Positions 34,801 through 44,169 of a stretch of 64,000 bases of DNA are shown here, in pieces (position 1 is the first letter of the stretch; the number at the start of each line of letters is the position of its first letter). The DNA lies in contig NC_056417.1 of the NCBI RefSeq assembly GCF_905147365.1, positions 8,144,501 through 8,208,500 of the forward strand. Direction: 5' to 3'. The translations under genes were made by a program, and so were the position numbers. The DNA is from Aricia agestis. Lineage: Eukaryota > Arthropoda > Insecta > Lepidoptera > Lycaenidae. The notes under the pieces are model-generated. The model saw only the letters and a program-made list of their open reading frames with translations, was not told the origin of the DNA and did no database searches.

Positions 34801-36139
34801 ATGTCACGTAACTAGTGCAAACAATGTTTTGATTACCGATACCGCGCAAAAGTTGATATGTGGGTACCCGCGCGCAATTAAAATGTTTTACCGCAAACTC
34901 TGAAATTAACGAGATATGGGAGCCACTGTCTATTAAAACGTCAGTCGGAATACCTTGTACGACCGCGGTAGTGAGATCACTATTAATTGAGCCTACAATT
35001 TCACGACAGAAATTTACATTTTTTGTATTACGAAATTCCGATCTCTGTTTAGCAAAACAAGTCGTGACGTCGTGACCGGTTTTCTTACAAAAAGCGCACA
35101 CAGTTAATGAAGTATTAATATTACTCGTAGTATTTGAACTTATCGTAGAACCGGTATTGTTTTCAGGCTTAGGACGTTTCGGACAAAGTTTTTGTACGTG
35201 ACCGACGTTACCGCATGTATAACATTTTAAATCACGTCTGGTATGGGTTTGACTAGGCGTAGCACTACGTTTACGATTATTGAAATCTACAAATTTACTA
35301 CGCGAAGGACGCACAGGATCACGGAATGCACTCGGTTTCGGTTTAGTGTAAATAGACAAAAATTCAACAAGGTCTTTAGATGTAAGTCGAGCATTCATGG
35401 CTGTAGCACGAATCTGCGGATCGCAAATGCCGCGAATAACAATAGCAACGATTAAATCATCGCTCAAGCCTTTTACTATGTTCAAGCGTAAAAGCGAGCG
35501 TCTAGCATATTCCGCGTATGTAGCAAAGCGATCAGAATTCGTACTCATAACCTCATAAAGTATGTTAGCGACATCGATTCTTCGCGAGCACAATGGCTTA
35601 AATTCTAATTTAAAATTGGTCCAACTGCGATCACTGGTGACCCAGTCGTTCAGCCAACTACGGGCGTCCCCTTTTAAACAGTTAGCTATTCTCGCTAAGC
35701 ACTCGTTATCGTCCCACCCGTTGATCGCGCGAGCTTTTTCAACTTCTTCACACCAAGAATCGATGTCGTGTAAGCTCGGATCAAAATTTGAAATGTAATA
35801 ATGGTTGGATCTTACTTTTGATAGCACGCCGAGTGCTTCGATGATCCTGTCCGTCGGGTCGAGGGTAGGTAACGAACTCGCGGTGGACGTTTCGGCAGCA
35901 CTGGCGGTAGATTCCGGCGGTGGAACCGTTTCCGACGGTGCTGATGGCTCGGACGCCACGTGGTCGGGCTCGATAGCAAGCGCGCGCACGGAGCCCACGC
36001 TGGCCGATGGGATGGCGCGATCCTCCAACGACCGTAGTCGCGCGAGGATCGTGCCTATCTGTTCCTGCAAGTTGCTATTCGAGCTCTCGTCGCGACGCGT
36101 AGCCCTACCGCCACTAGCACGTGTTCGGCGTCCGGACAT
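31874..36139 (-). CDS. Gag-Pol polyprotein, Ty3/Gypsy
   Basis: One uninterrupted frame of 1421 codons starting at the first in-frame ATG; stops lie upstream between it and the LTR. A gag-like region (about residues 95-285) precedes two CCHC zinc knuckles, CYTCGNVGHVQKLC (about 304-318) and CAFCKKTGHDVTTC (about 347-360). Next come an aspartic protease motif VLIDSGSHISLI (about 399), reverse transcriptase with VYVDDVLVLA (about 716), RNase H with HTDASAIGYGAVL, and integrase. Integrase has an HHCC finger, the D of HVDILGP (about 1122), the D of VCDRGRMF and the E of ENGQVER, with D-35-E spacing. No envelope-like frame is present. All catalytic residues I could look for are present. Confidence 0.95.
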   Translation of the reverse strand: MSGRRTRASGGRATRRDESSNSNLQEQIGTILARLRSLEDRAIPSASVGSVRALAIEPDHVASEPSAPSETVPPPESTASAAETSTASSLPTLDPTDRIIEALGVLSKVRSNHYYISNFDPSLHDIDSWCEEVEKARAINGWDDNECLARIANCLKGDARSWLNDWVTSDRSWTNFKLEFKPLCSRRIDVANILYEVMSTNSDRFATYAEYARRSLLRLNIVKGLSDDLIVAIVIRGICDPQIRATAMNARLTSKDLVEFLSIYTKPKPSAFRDPVRPSRSKFVDFNNRKRSATPSQTHTRRDLKCYTCGNVGHVQKLCPKRPKPENNTGSTISSNTTSNINTSLTVCAFCKKTGHDVTTCFAKQRSEFRNTKNVNFCREIVGSINSDLTTAVVQGIPTDVLIDSGSHISLISEFAVKHFNCARVPTYQLLRGIGNQNIVCTSYVTLVIEFSDISLEVDLFVVPTGCINVPILIGTDVLNRDGVAYIRVNNEQRITRVCNTNSVSTVLIVRSDDPLSIDTPLQGIDRDKLYEVINQFKDSFIVGTASTTVNTGSMHIELTSDVPVHYRPYKLSIDEKMRVREIIRDLLDKRVIRESESPYASPIILVKKKDGKDRLCVDYRALNAITVKDRYPLPLIQDHIDRLGKCKFFSCLDMATGFHQIGLDSDSIPKTAFVTPEGQYEYLKMPFGLANAPVVYQRIITKTLKTLIESGKVLVYVDDVLVLANTIDEAIENLRETLQTLTTAGFSINLKKSTFVATEVEYLGRKISQGQVRPSERKIQALIDSPVPTNVRQVRQLLGLAGYFRRYIPGYASKTAPIAYLTRNGVPFQWGEEQEKARKYLIDCLTSEPVLAVFNPSLPTELHTDASAIGYGAVLIQVHSNNRRRVVEYFSRTTQGAEPRYHSYELETLAVLRALQHFRHYLLGIPFKIVTDCNALKLTKNKKDLLPRVARWWMYMQDFNFVIEYRKGALMQHADFLSRNPADVRQITRPRNWAQIAQSADDETRTLIAKVNNNELDSSRYVVRNDILYYKYAPIGEEPRLLCYIPKGHRLSLLRIFHDQHEHIGYDKTVELILRHFWFPGLRAFAKKYTSHCLVCLSSKKIPRAPQQPIASWHKPDTPFSNVHVDILGPLPESNGFKYVLLHVDSYSKYCLLYPMKRQDTNELKQIFSNSVSLFGTPKLLVCDRGRMFESMSFQKWVNEMGCQIHFITPEMHAENGQVERYCRTVLNMLRIEAGNKKEWSDCLWRLQLVINSTKRKTTQTSPLQVLVGIDGTTPIIRALIRDVAVENTRPNREGLRELRRQRTTSLLEQNRQKQDAYINKSRKTIRTFKENDLVFVIKNAQMTGKLDSGMRGPYCVTKVLQHNRYQLRLLGNSYGKTTQAAAEHMVVWRGEWTPESCATFFDSKCCLSHLLEVYTCKEA

Positions 36140-36223
36140 TATTTAAACTTAGAATTATTAACCACTACAATTTAAAAAATGTCACTCGCTGCCACCAGCT
36201 GCGGGAATAGGCAAAAGAGCTCT

Positions 36224-36236
36224 ATCCCACTTCTGA
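36224..36236 (-). promoter_or_regulatory. Primer-binding site, tRNA-Leu-like
   Basis: The minus strand directly after the 5' LTR reads TCAGAAGTGGGAT. From memory this is complementary to the ATCCCACTTCTGA in the 3' arm of animal tRNA-Leu, lacking the ACACCA end. The same 13-mer occurs at the equivalent place in Gypsy element 2 (47259-47271). Confidence 0.65.
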
Positions 36237-36476
36237 TTTTGGCGAAGACGTATTAATTATTTAAAAAAAATTAATCAAAATACAAAAAAGATTTTAATGC
36301 ACTAAATATAAATTTTACAAATTAACAGAAATTAACAAAAACGAAATTATCGACACGACACACGAGATGTTCACGGCACGAAAGCTCGATGAGCAAAGAG
36401 AGTGACCGGCGCAAGCGCTCTGCTTATATAGCTGGGTTGCCAACATGGCCGCCTTCGGGACTTCTTTATGCTAACA
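36237..36476 (-). repeat. 5' LTR of Gypsy element 1, with TATA box
   Basis: 240 bp. On the minus strand a GCTATATAAGCAGAGCGC TATA-type promoter lies at about 36423-36431, followed by GC-rich then AT-rich sequence to the primer-binding site. The RNA would start within the next tens of bases. Confidence 0.88.
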
Positions 36477-36518
36477 ATATACATATATACAAGAATTGCT
36501 CGTTTAAAGATATAAGAT
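36477..36518. repeat. Right remainder of the tail repeat split by Gypsy 1
   Basis: ATATACATATATACAAGAAT and TTGCTCGTTTAAAGATATAA continue the repeat that stops at 31095, so the pre-insertion site can be read across the element. Confidence 0.65.
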
Positions 36519-37757
36519 TTATGCTGGTGCTGCCTTTAGCGTGAAAACATTACTGTAATATAATTATTCTAATCTGTATTTAACAGTAGAATCAGGGTAC
36601 TAGCATTAAAATATAATAATATAATATTATATTATAATTCTCCAACTCCTGACACCATCCGCTCCGCAGCGTCGATATTAAATAGGATGGAATATAAACG
36701 GCTGGACGTGTTGTAGAATTGATTAGACATACAAAGACCCAATTACGGAGGGACGGCACGGGCTACAAGCCCGGTTGTTTTTCATTGGTATTTTTTTTTT
36801 CGATTTTTTTTCTACAGACAGGATTTTGAAATGGAAGAACAGGAATTGGTGTTGGAAAATAGTAAAATGGAATTCGCAGTATTCAAAGGAAGCCATCTGA
36901 TCTAGAAATTTAGCATTTCATTGTTTAGATTTGAGCTGCGAATAATAAAAACTAAGGAAAAGTAACTCCGTCAAAAAATATGCTCCACAATACTTGTCAA
37001 AAAAGTTCAATACATTTGCAATATTTAGGTGACCTTGAGCGGTACTACGCTGACGTTACATGACAGATCAAAAGGAACCAAATTTAAAACGGTAATAGTA
37101 TGAGAGTTACGTTTCCTTAGTTTTTATTATTCGTAGGATTTGAGCTTTAAATCTAGCATTTAGTTTTTCTCTGAGTGCAGGTTTTAAATCGTTTTACAGT
37201 AACCCAATTGTTTGGTATTATTGTATTTGTCCTTATTGAAGAAGTCACAATTATAGATCCTAAAGGGTCGCAGTGACGTTAGCGATCTAATGAGCTGCCT
37301 TTAAAAAGTTAGTTCATGTCATTATTGAGCAATTACATTCATTGTTTATCCAATTTTCTTCCTGCCCAAAAACAAAAAGTAATTCCATCCTGAAATATCA
37401 ATTCGCTTGGCTCGTCTTGGCGGGGGCACTACCGTACCCCCAGATGTCGTTGGTTAGAATGTCTTTAAATTAGTCGTTTAATAAGAAATGGACTGGATGG
37501 ATCAAGGATCGTAACTGTATTAATGTAGCAATTAAATGGTAGAATTGGGATACAGATTTGTCTTTTATTAAAGTTATCTGAGCTTCATTGGCTTTATGTT
37601 GAAATATGCATTCATTAATCATCGTTCAGACAGTAAGTTAAATCGTCAAGCGTCGAATATAATACCACAATATATATATTAAACAGTAGACTGTCTACAG
37701 TCTTACTTTAGTTTACTCTAGTAAACCTGTCGTCGATATAATAATAATAATAATAAT
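36519..37757. other. No gene recognised
   Basis: AT-rich and unassigned. A short (TAA)n tract lies at 37738-37757. Confidence 0.45.
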
Positions 37758-38022
37758 ATCTATGGACGCTTCACACCACGTCAGTCTGGCCCCGTGCTAA
37801 GTACCTGAAGGACTTGTGTTACGGGTACCAGACAACGGAAATACATTTAATAATTTTATACTATACATATATTTAAAATTTTTATTATATGATACACATA
37901 TTTGATACACATCCATGAGTTCCATGACCCAGGAACTTTGAAAACTATTTGCTCTGTCGGCGGGATTCAAACCCGCGACCCCCGGCTTGAGCTATCAACA
38001 GCCTACCAACTGAGCCATTCGT
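37758..38022 (-). repeat. tRNA-derived SINE
   Basis: On the minus strand the head (38022 to about 37951) reads GAATGGCTCAGTTGGTAGGC, then GGTCGCGGGTTTGAATCCCG, close to A-box and B-box consensus at tRNA spacing. The body contains CATGGATGTGTATCAAATATG and, near its end, GTTGTCTGGTACCCGTAACA with CACGGGGCCAGACTGACGTG. Confidence 0.7.
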
Positions 38023-38374
38023 TCAACACACAGACAAGTTTTTTCCGTGTGCGACCAACGACGTGATGCTACGTTTTTATATACTTACATTTTTTTTTTT
38101 TTAATGAAAATATAATCGGGAGTGTTCTTAGCAAGCAGCTCATTATCATCAACCCAAAGTGCTGGAAAATTTGGGTTCATCTGTTTAATGAAAGGCTGTA
38201 ACTCGTAAGCAACTTCCAGTGATTGGGTGTACGATTTCATCAAGATTTCATATAATATTGCATGTGATCCCCATTGACATAAGAAATTAAGAGATCTTTG
38301 GTGATTCCTGAGTCCTGACACAAACTTATAGAGTTTTGTATCGGGTTTTTATTTAATTTATGAATTTGACATTA

Positions 38375-38504
38375 AAGCGAGACCGCACTTAAGCGACATG
38401 ACACGACGCGACACTCCACGACCCACGTTCCACTGACGTTTTTAAAACGCCAGATTCACGTTTGTCAAACGTGTCGTCATGTGTCGCTTGGTGCGGTCTC
38501 ACTT
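38375..38504. mobile_element. MITE with TTA duplication, 130 bp
   Basis: Arms AAGCGAGACCGCACTTAAGC and CTTGGTGCGGTCTCACTT pair with a few mismatches, and CGACATGACACGAC is matched by GTGTCGTCATGTGTCG. TTA flanks both ends (38372-38374 and 38505-38507). Confidence 0.75.
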
Positions 38505-39064
38505 TTATACTTTATCATATCTGAAATTCCACCAATGCGTGCGTCCAAATCGACCGGTCTAGTAAAAAATTATGAATATGACATACTGTTCTGTATATTA
38601 TTTACATCCTGATATTGTTTCGGTCGTCATTACTATTGAGCGCCAAGTTGAGCACAATGGTTCGTGAGCAATGAGCATCTCATCACTCATCAATTCTTGC
38701 CCATTGTTCATTGTGCAAAGAATACAATTCCGCAAAACCCCGCCATGAAAACTCGATACTTTCATTGTTTAAATTATTTACAATTAAAATTATTATCCTT
38801 TCGAACTGGTGAACGCTGATATGCGATTCGAAATTTTTAATTATAGTGCTTTTATTTATTTGTGGCTGGTGTAAATTCAAATTGTAGGCAAAAATAAAAA
38901 TAAAATTGCCTACAATTTTTTTATGAGTTATGACGTCATATTATTCTTATCACAAATTTAGTTCCCCGCTCCTTATAAGGGCCTTTCCACACGACATATT
39001 AAACACCGCGCGTTTCTGATGCGCTCGTCTTCTGTGCGTTTTCATCGCGTTTTGACTTTTGGCA
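38505..39064. other. No gene; one short hairpin
   Basis: ATTGTAGGCAAAAAT and AATTGCCTACAAT form a hairpin at about 38881-38917. GGGCCTTTCCACACGACATA at 38980 may be a one-ended MITE remnant. Confidence 0.4.
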
Positions 39065-39490
39065 GATATAGGGTGGGTTGCACCAGGCCTTGTACCATGA
39101 AACTGTTTTGAGACTCAAACAATCGTACGAGAATGCCGCGTCCTGCTCTAACAAACGTGAGATGACGTTCACGCTAAAACTAATAGGACCGAAGAAACAG
39201 AAGAAAATGTGGAAAAAATGGGGAAAATTATTAGAAAACGTTTATCTCACGAACGAGCAATTTTTATGTTATTTGGCACAGATAATAATAAATACAAGGT
39301 GTAACAAAACTAAGTGATAATACTGTGTGTATGTGTTCCTTGTAGAAAGTTCACTGTGAAAGTAGCGTATTATCACTTAGTTTTGTAACACCCTGAGACC
39401 ACGCGAAGGGACATAAGCTATTTTTTTTTCGGGAAACGCGGGCTTTACGCGGGGATTTACGCGGGCGAAGCCTAATAAGGCGAATCTAGT
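39065..39490. repeat. Mosaic of MITE and tail fragments
   Basis: In order: GGGTGGGTTGCACCA (end of the family at 62509), a partial GTTTTGAGACTCAAACAATC MITE (as at 20737), one unit like the array at 26036, a short complete TACAAGGTGTAACAAAACTA foldback (39293-39395), then a tail ending ACGCGGGCGAAGCC. The foldback splits the tail: matching sequence at 26600 is continuous. Confidence 0.65.
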
Positions 39491-40094
39491 ATTACCATAA
39501 AATCGTTATTAAATTACTTTATTATACTTCATATAATTAAATTGACAAAAAATGTATGTATTAAGCGTAATTTACATTATTGACAGCAAAATATCGCTCT
39601 CCTGCAAAATTGTGTTTTTGGCGTTACTACAATTGGTAACAAATAATTAGTAAAAGGTAACAGACAGACAGACAGACAGACACACAATATAATTAAGTAT
39701 GGATATGACCGCACATTAGGTCTGCGGACTGCGACCAACACATAAAACAAATTTGAACAGAAGCAAAGCTCGGTCAAGCTTTTCGCGCTAATGGTTAAGA
39801 TACGACTAAAATTGTTGTGTCATAACTCATAAGTCATAACAATGCACTATGGAAGAGTATAAAATAGCTTTCCTATTTTTATGGTTAAATATCATGGCAA
39901 TTTGTCTACTTCTAAAAAAAGAGGAGGTTCCATTTTGCTGCCCATATATTTCAAAAATGTTTACTCGATAATAACGATTTTATAATATGATCTACCAAAT
40001 ATTATAATATGTATTATTATTTGTCATATTCGTACATTATGCGGATGCTTTTACACGTATAGGTCCGGTCGTCTTGTTAAAAAATATCACTTAC

Positions 40095-40245
40095 TAGCTG
40101 TCCCGGTGAACTTCGTGTCACTTTAAAACCTTCCCTGAACTTCTACTAATATTTTACGACTAAAATTAGCCCAATCCGTTCAGCCTTTTTCGAGTTTTAG
40201 CGTTACTAACACAATTGAAAATCCATTTTTATATATAGATTACTA
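40095..40245 (+). repeat. Non-LTR/SINE tail repeat
   Basis: TAGCTGTCCCGGTGAACTTC, CAATCCGTTCAGCCTTTTTC and GAGTTTTAGCG are typical of a lepidopteran non-LTR tail. It is followed directly by the poly-T of a SINE. Confidence 0.6.
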
Positions 40246-40249
40246 CCGC

Positions 40250-40584
40250 TTTTTTTTTTTAATGAAATAAGGGGGCAAACGAGCAAACGGGTCACCTGAT
40301 GGTAAGCAACTTCCGTCGCCCATGGACACTCGCTGCATCAGAAGAGCTGCAGGTGCGTTGCCGGCCTTTTAGAGGAAATAGGGTAATAGGAGAGGGTAGG
40401 GATGGGAAGGGAATAGGGGTGGGTAGGAAAGGGAATAGGGTAGGGGATTGGGCCTCCGGTAAACTCACTCACTCGGCGAAACACAGCGCAAGCGCTGTTT
40501 CACGCCGGTTTTCTGTGAGAACGTGGTATTTCTCCGGTCGAGCCGGCCCATTCATGCCGAAACATGGCTCTCCCACGTATAAAA
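40250..40584 (-). mobile_element. Lepidopteran SINE, copy 3
   Basis: Full-length-like copy with poly-T start, GGGGGCAAACGAGCAAACGG, TGGACACTCGCTGCATCAGA, the GGGTAGG tract, TTTCACGCCGG and the CATGGCTCTCCCACG head. Confidence 0.85.
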
Positions 40585-40893
40585 CGCTTGCTCATTGGGC
40601 GGTCTCCTTTTTTTTAAAAAGAGTTATAATACGCTGACACATTCGCAAGACAATGATTAAGCATTCAAGTAGTTCGGTCAAAGAACTGGCCACATTATAT
40701 TTAGACGTGCTATACACGGCGGCCATTCTCAGAAACATGTGTTAGCTAGTGACAACATTTTAAGTGTGAACAGTTAGCTAACAGTTAGAGTTCACTTCGA
40801 GATGACTGTTTCTTCAAAATTCTAACATTAACACACATTTTGACGTTATGCACCAAAACATAAACGCCTAAAGGTAGAAGTCGAATTATTAAA

Positions 40894-40933
40894 AGCAGTT
40901 TACCTTAATCTAACTAGATTAAGGTAAACTGCT
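40894..40933. repeat. Perfect 18-bp-stem hairpin
   Basis: AGCAGTTTACCTTAATCT, a 4-nt loop AACT, then the exact complement. Isolated; no element boundary identified. Confidence 0.9.
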
Positions 40934-40957
40934 AAAAATACCTACTTACCTTCAAGA

Positions 40958-41085
40958 AGAGAGCGTATTCCCTCTTAAAAGGCCGGCACCTGCAGCTCCT
41001 CTGATGTTGCGAGTGTCCATGGGCGACGGTAGTTGCTTTCCATCAGGTGGCCCGTTTGTTCGTTTGCCCCCTTATTTCATAAAAA
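40958..41085 (+). repeat. SINE 3' fragment, opposite orientation
   Basis: CCCTCTTAAAAGGCCGGCAC through CATCAGGTGGCCCGTTTG and GCCCCCTTATTTCATAAAAA is the 3' third of the SINE family at 40250, here on the plus strand. Confidence 0.8.
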
Positions 41086-41528
41086 AATACCTAGAGAACA
41101 TAATATTTTGTGTAAAATTTTTGTTATTTTAAATATTTCCAATATATTTAGCCAAAATGATTGCAACAAAAACAGTATTTTCCGTAAATTATAAAAATAT
41201 GGTCATTGGTCATAATTGCTCGGAATGTATGTATTCCAATAGAAAATATTTTTCGTCATTACGCAATACCTACTCGCAAAGTCACAGACGTCCGAAATCA
41301 TGTTTGATTTATCTCTTTCATTTAAAATAGTTTATTATTGATTAGCTAGAGCAGTGTATTTTAACATGACGTGGGTCGCGTCCCCCTTGAGTGCCGCGAA
41401 GCTTGTCGCAAGAGGTCGAAACAATTATTTCAGTAAAAATATTAAAAATTCAAAAGATTGATACATTAAGTAGGAGAAACTTAACAAAAGGAAATATACA
41501 TAAACAAACATAAGTACATCGCAAAAAA
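41086..41528. other. No gene; possible hAT-like remnant
   Basis: GAGCAGTGTATTTTAACATGACGTGGGTCGCG near 41350 resembles the end of the element at 30505. Otherwise unassigned. Confidence 0.4.
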
Positions 41529-41810
41529 TCGGCCAAGTGCGAGTCGGACTCGCGCACGAAGGGTTCCGTGCCATTATAGAGAAAAAGTAAGCCAAAAATT
41601 GTGTTTTTTGTATGGGAGCCTCCCTTAATTTTTTATTTTATTTTAATATTATTATCTTATCTTACTATCTTATTAATATTATAAAGGCGAAAGTTTGTTT
41701 GGATGTATGGATGTATGGATGTGTGGATGTATGGATGTTTGTTACTCTTTCACGCAAAAACTACTAAACGGATTTTAATGAAACTACAATAACATAGCTT
41801 ATATTTTATA
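41529..41810 (+). repeat. GGTTCCGTACCC head fragment, then RTE-type tail
   Basis: TCGGCCAAGTGCGAGTCGGA to GGGAGCCTCCCTTAATT (41529-41640). Then TTAATATTATAAAGGCGAAA with a GGATGTAT minisatellite (about 41700-41740) and AACTACTAAACGGATTTTAA, a tail of the kind at 28458. Confidence 0.65.
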
Positions 41811-42239
41811 GGGAAACGTGTGGTGACTTCGGTTTCGTGAGAAGTATTCTCAGCATATGCTACTAACAAGTGAGATTTTGCACCGAGGTATACCTGGTAT
41901 ACCGTGGTTCGGAAGGTGCTGGAAAACTCCTGATTCTTTATAGATACGAGTTTGGGAGTTTCGGCGTTGTTTTAAGAACGGAAAGCATATTATGCTACTA
42001 TGCAAATTACATTCATCATCATCATCATCACTACCATATTATACCATGCATCGTCCCATGGTTATGACTTATGAGCCAGTAATGGCCCTGTTATTGGTAC
42101 TTTCACTCTTTTAGACCGAGGCTCGAGTTTGTAAAGCGATAATTAACAAAATCTATAAGTACCTACCTAATATTATAAAGTAGGACCTAATATTATATAG
42201 AGTAGGGACATAAATATATATATATATATATATATATAT

Positions 42240-43027
42240 CGAAGGAAGAACACCAGTATTGTTTTTAAAATGTGCGATGTCAGCATTGCTGACATCACTT
42301 TCTTTATCCAAATTATTATCAAATTCAGAACTCATAGAACTCATGCTGATATAAGTAGAAAAGCACTCACTAAGTAAAACTCTTCTTTTTAAATTCAAAA
42401 ACACTTTTATTCCAACTATTCTTAACACAACTCACAAATTTCTTCTTAAAATTTAGCGTAACAGCACTATTATTTGATCCTTACTGCACAACAGCTCAAA
42501 TCAAACAGAACCGATTGAGTGTTGTGTGGCAGGTTTTATAGGGTTTGAACTTGTTTACAAAGTAATGCAATTTTAAAGAAACAAATGTTGAGTTGTAATT
42601 ATTACATCAAAAATCAATATTTAAATTAACAAATTAGTAAACTTAATTATTTTTATTATTTAAACTAAACAACAAATAGTGTTATTCTCAATTGTTGTAA
42701 ATATTGTAATTTTTAAACAAACGATTATAAAAAGTAATAACAATAATTTAAATCATGTTTTTAATGCAATAGCATTTAAAAATTATAATTAACATTTACA
42801 AATCAAGAAAACTTAAATGACACCTTTTGATTTTAGTATTAACACCGGAAGTATTTTATTTTTAATAATTTTAACATTCCAAAATAAGAATCTACACTTA
42901 AAAATCAATAAATAATATTTTAATCAATAGTTCATTGTAATTTTGATTGTTATTAAAAAGGAAGTAATAAATTGTCTATAGTTCTACTCTTATAATTTAC
43001 TATTGCGCCGATACGGCCATGCTGACA
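42240..43027 (-). repeat. 3' LTR of Gypsy element 2 (5' edge inferred)
   Basis: The U5 edge is fixed by the match to the surviving 5' LTR piece (CGAAGGAAGAACACCAGTAT). The other edge is inferred: on the minus strand TGTCAGCATGGCC (from 43027) resembles the TGTTAGCAT start of element 1. A TATAAAACCTGCC promoter lies near 42535. If the LTR instead starts after the pol stop, it would reach about 43146. An open frame in R-U5 (about 42240-42350, with MSSMSSEFDNNLDKESD) is in phase with gag. Confidence 0.65.
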
Positions 43028-43149
43028 GGCGGTGCGTGCTCTGCACCAGCCTTGTTGTGCAGGAAGAAGGGTGATCTCGTAGTTTCTCGGGATTTCTCGT
43101 AGTTTCTCGTAGCAGTGACCCATACGTCATGATGCTGGTGATTGTCAAT

Positions 43150-44169
43150 TTATTCCATTAACGTTTCATCTCGAGAAGTAGACGGAACAGGTTCGATGGG
43201 GACACTAATGCAGTTTTGTTGAGTAGGTGGTATATTTTCTGGTGCCGATACGGTTAACTGATCACCAGGTTGTGGAGCCTTTCTAAGTTGATCGTGTGCT
43301 ACCTTTCGAGGTCGACCCCTACCGACAACTTTCTTCACTAAATATCTGTCAATCTCTAAAACTCGAAAAATCTCAAAAGGTTCACTAAATTTAAGATCGA
43401 GAGATGTTTGGTTACGAGGATTATTTTTAATGAGCACATAGTCGCCTCTTTGAAAATGGCGAATTTTAGCCTTGTGCTGATTAAACCTCCTTGTATCCTG
43501 TTCACTGGATTGAACCATTCTTTGCTGCACTTGTTGTGAAAGAACTTCAATATTAATAGTTTGGTTATCAATATCTACTAAATGAAGTAGCTCAGGAGGT
43601 ACGCAATGCTTTCGTTGTGTAATGAGAGTTAAAGGAGCTACTCCAGTAACCCGATGAGCTGTGCAATTCATTGCCAACTGAAGTTCCTCGAGAGCAGTAT
43701 GCCATTGTTCTGTTTCGTAATTTTTTATTATAATTAAAGCATTCTTGAGAGTTGCCACAACTCTTTCAACTTGGCCATTAGCTCGGCTAACTCCTGGACT
43801 GATTGCATGAATTTCTATACCAATTCTGTCACAATATTCTTTGAACTCTCCAAGGAATTCTCTACCGCCATCCACTATAATTTGCACTGGTGAGCCAAAT
43901 AAATGTATTGTACGTTTGAGAGCACCCAATGTACTATGTGGGCTCTTGTTGCTGGTGAAGTACAGTAAAACATACTTCGAGAATGCGTCGGTAGTTACTA
44001 TCACATACTGCTGGTCTTGTGGAGTGCCTAGTTTGCCAGTAATATCCATGTGAATAACTTGAAAAGCAGCCGTTGGTTTACGTATTGGATGCAACTGAGC
44101 TTGTATTGGCACCAGATCTTCCTTTAGAAGTTCGACAAATAACACAGTTGTCCACAAATTTACGTACAA
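43150..44169 (-). pseudogene. Gypsy element 2 integrase, C-terminal part
   Basis: 339-codon frame with integrase core motifs: D of IHMDITGK, D of IIVDGGREF and E of ANGQVERV, followed by a chromodomain-free basic tail ending in a stop at 43150. It overlaps the upstream pol frame by 92 bp. Homology passes from one frame to the other around 44125-44135, at AAAGGAAGATC, indicating a 1-bp indel inside integrase. Confidence 0.85.

Larger units (their letters stand above)
31096..36476 (-). mobile_element. Ty3/Gypsy LTR retrotransposon 1, complete
   Basis: 5381 bp in minus orientation. The 240-bp LTRs at 31096-31335 and 36237-36476 appear identical by eye, and ATAT flanks both ends (31092-31095 and 36477-36480), a 4-bp target duplication. 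Read on the minus strand, the order is LTR starting TGTTAGCAT, primer-binding site, one gag-pol frame, a 3' segment with a 22-bp tandem array, and the 3' LTR. Identical LTRs and an uninterrupted frame imply recent insertion and possible competence. Confidence 0.92.

Noticed and set aside
35805..36146. Open frame of 113 codons on the plus strand opposite gag
   Set aside because: Antisense to the long Gypsy frame, with no family motif and composition explained by the opposite strand.
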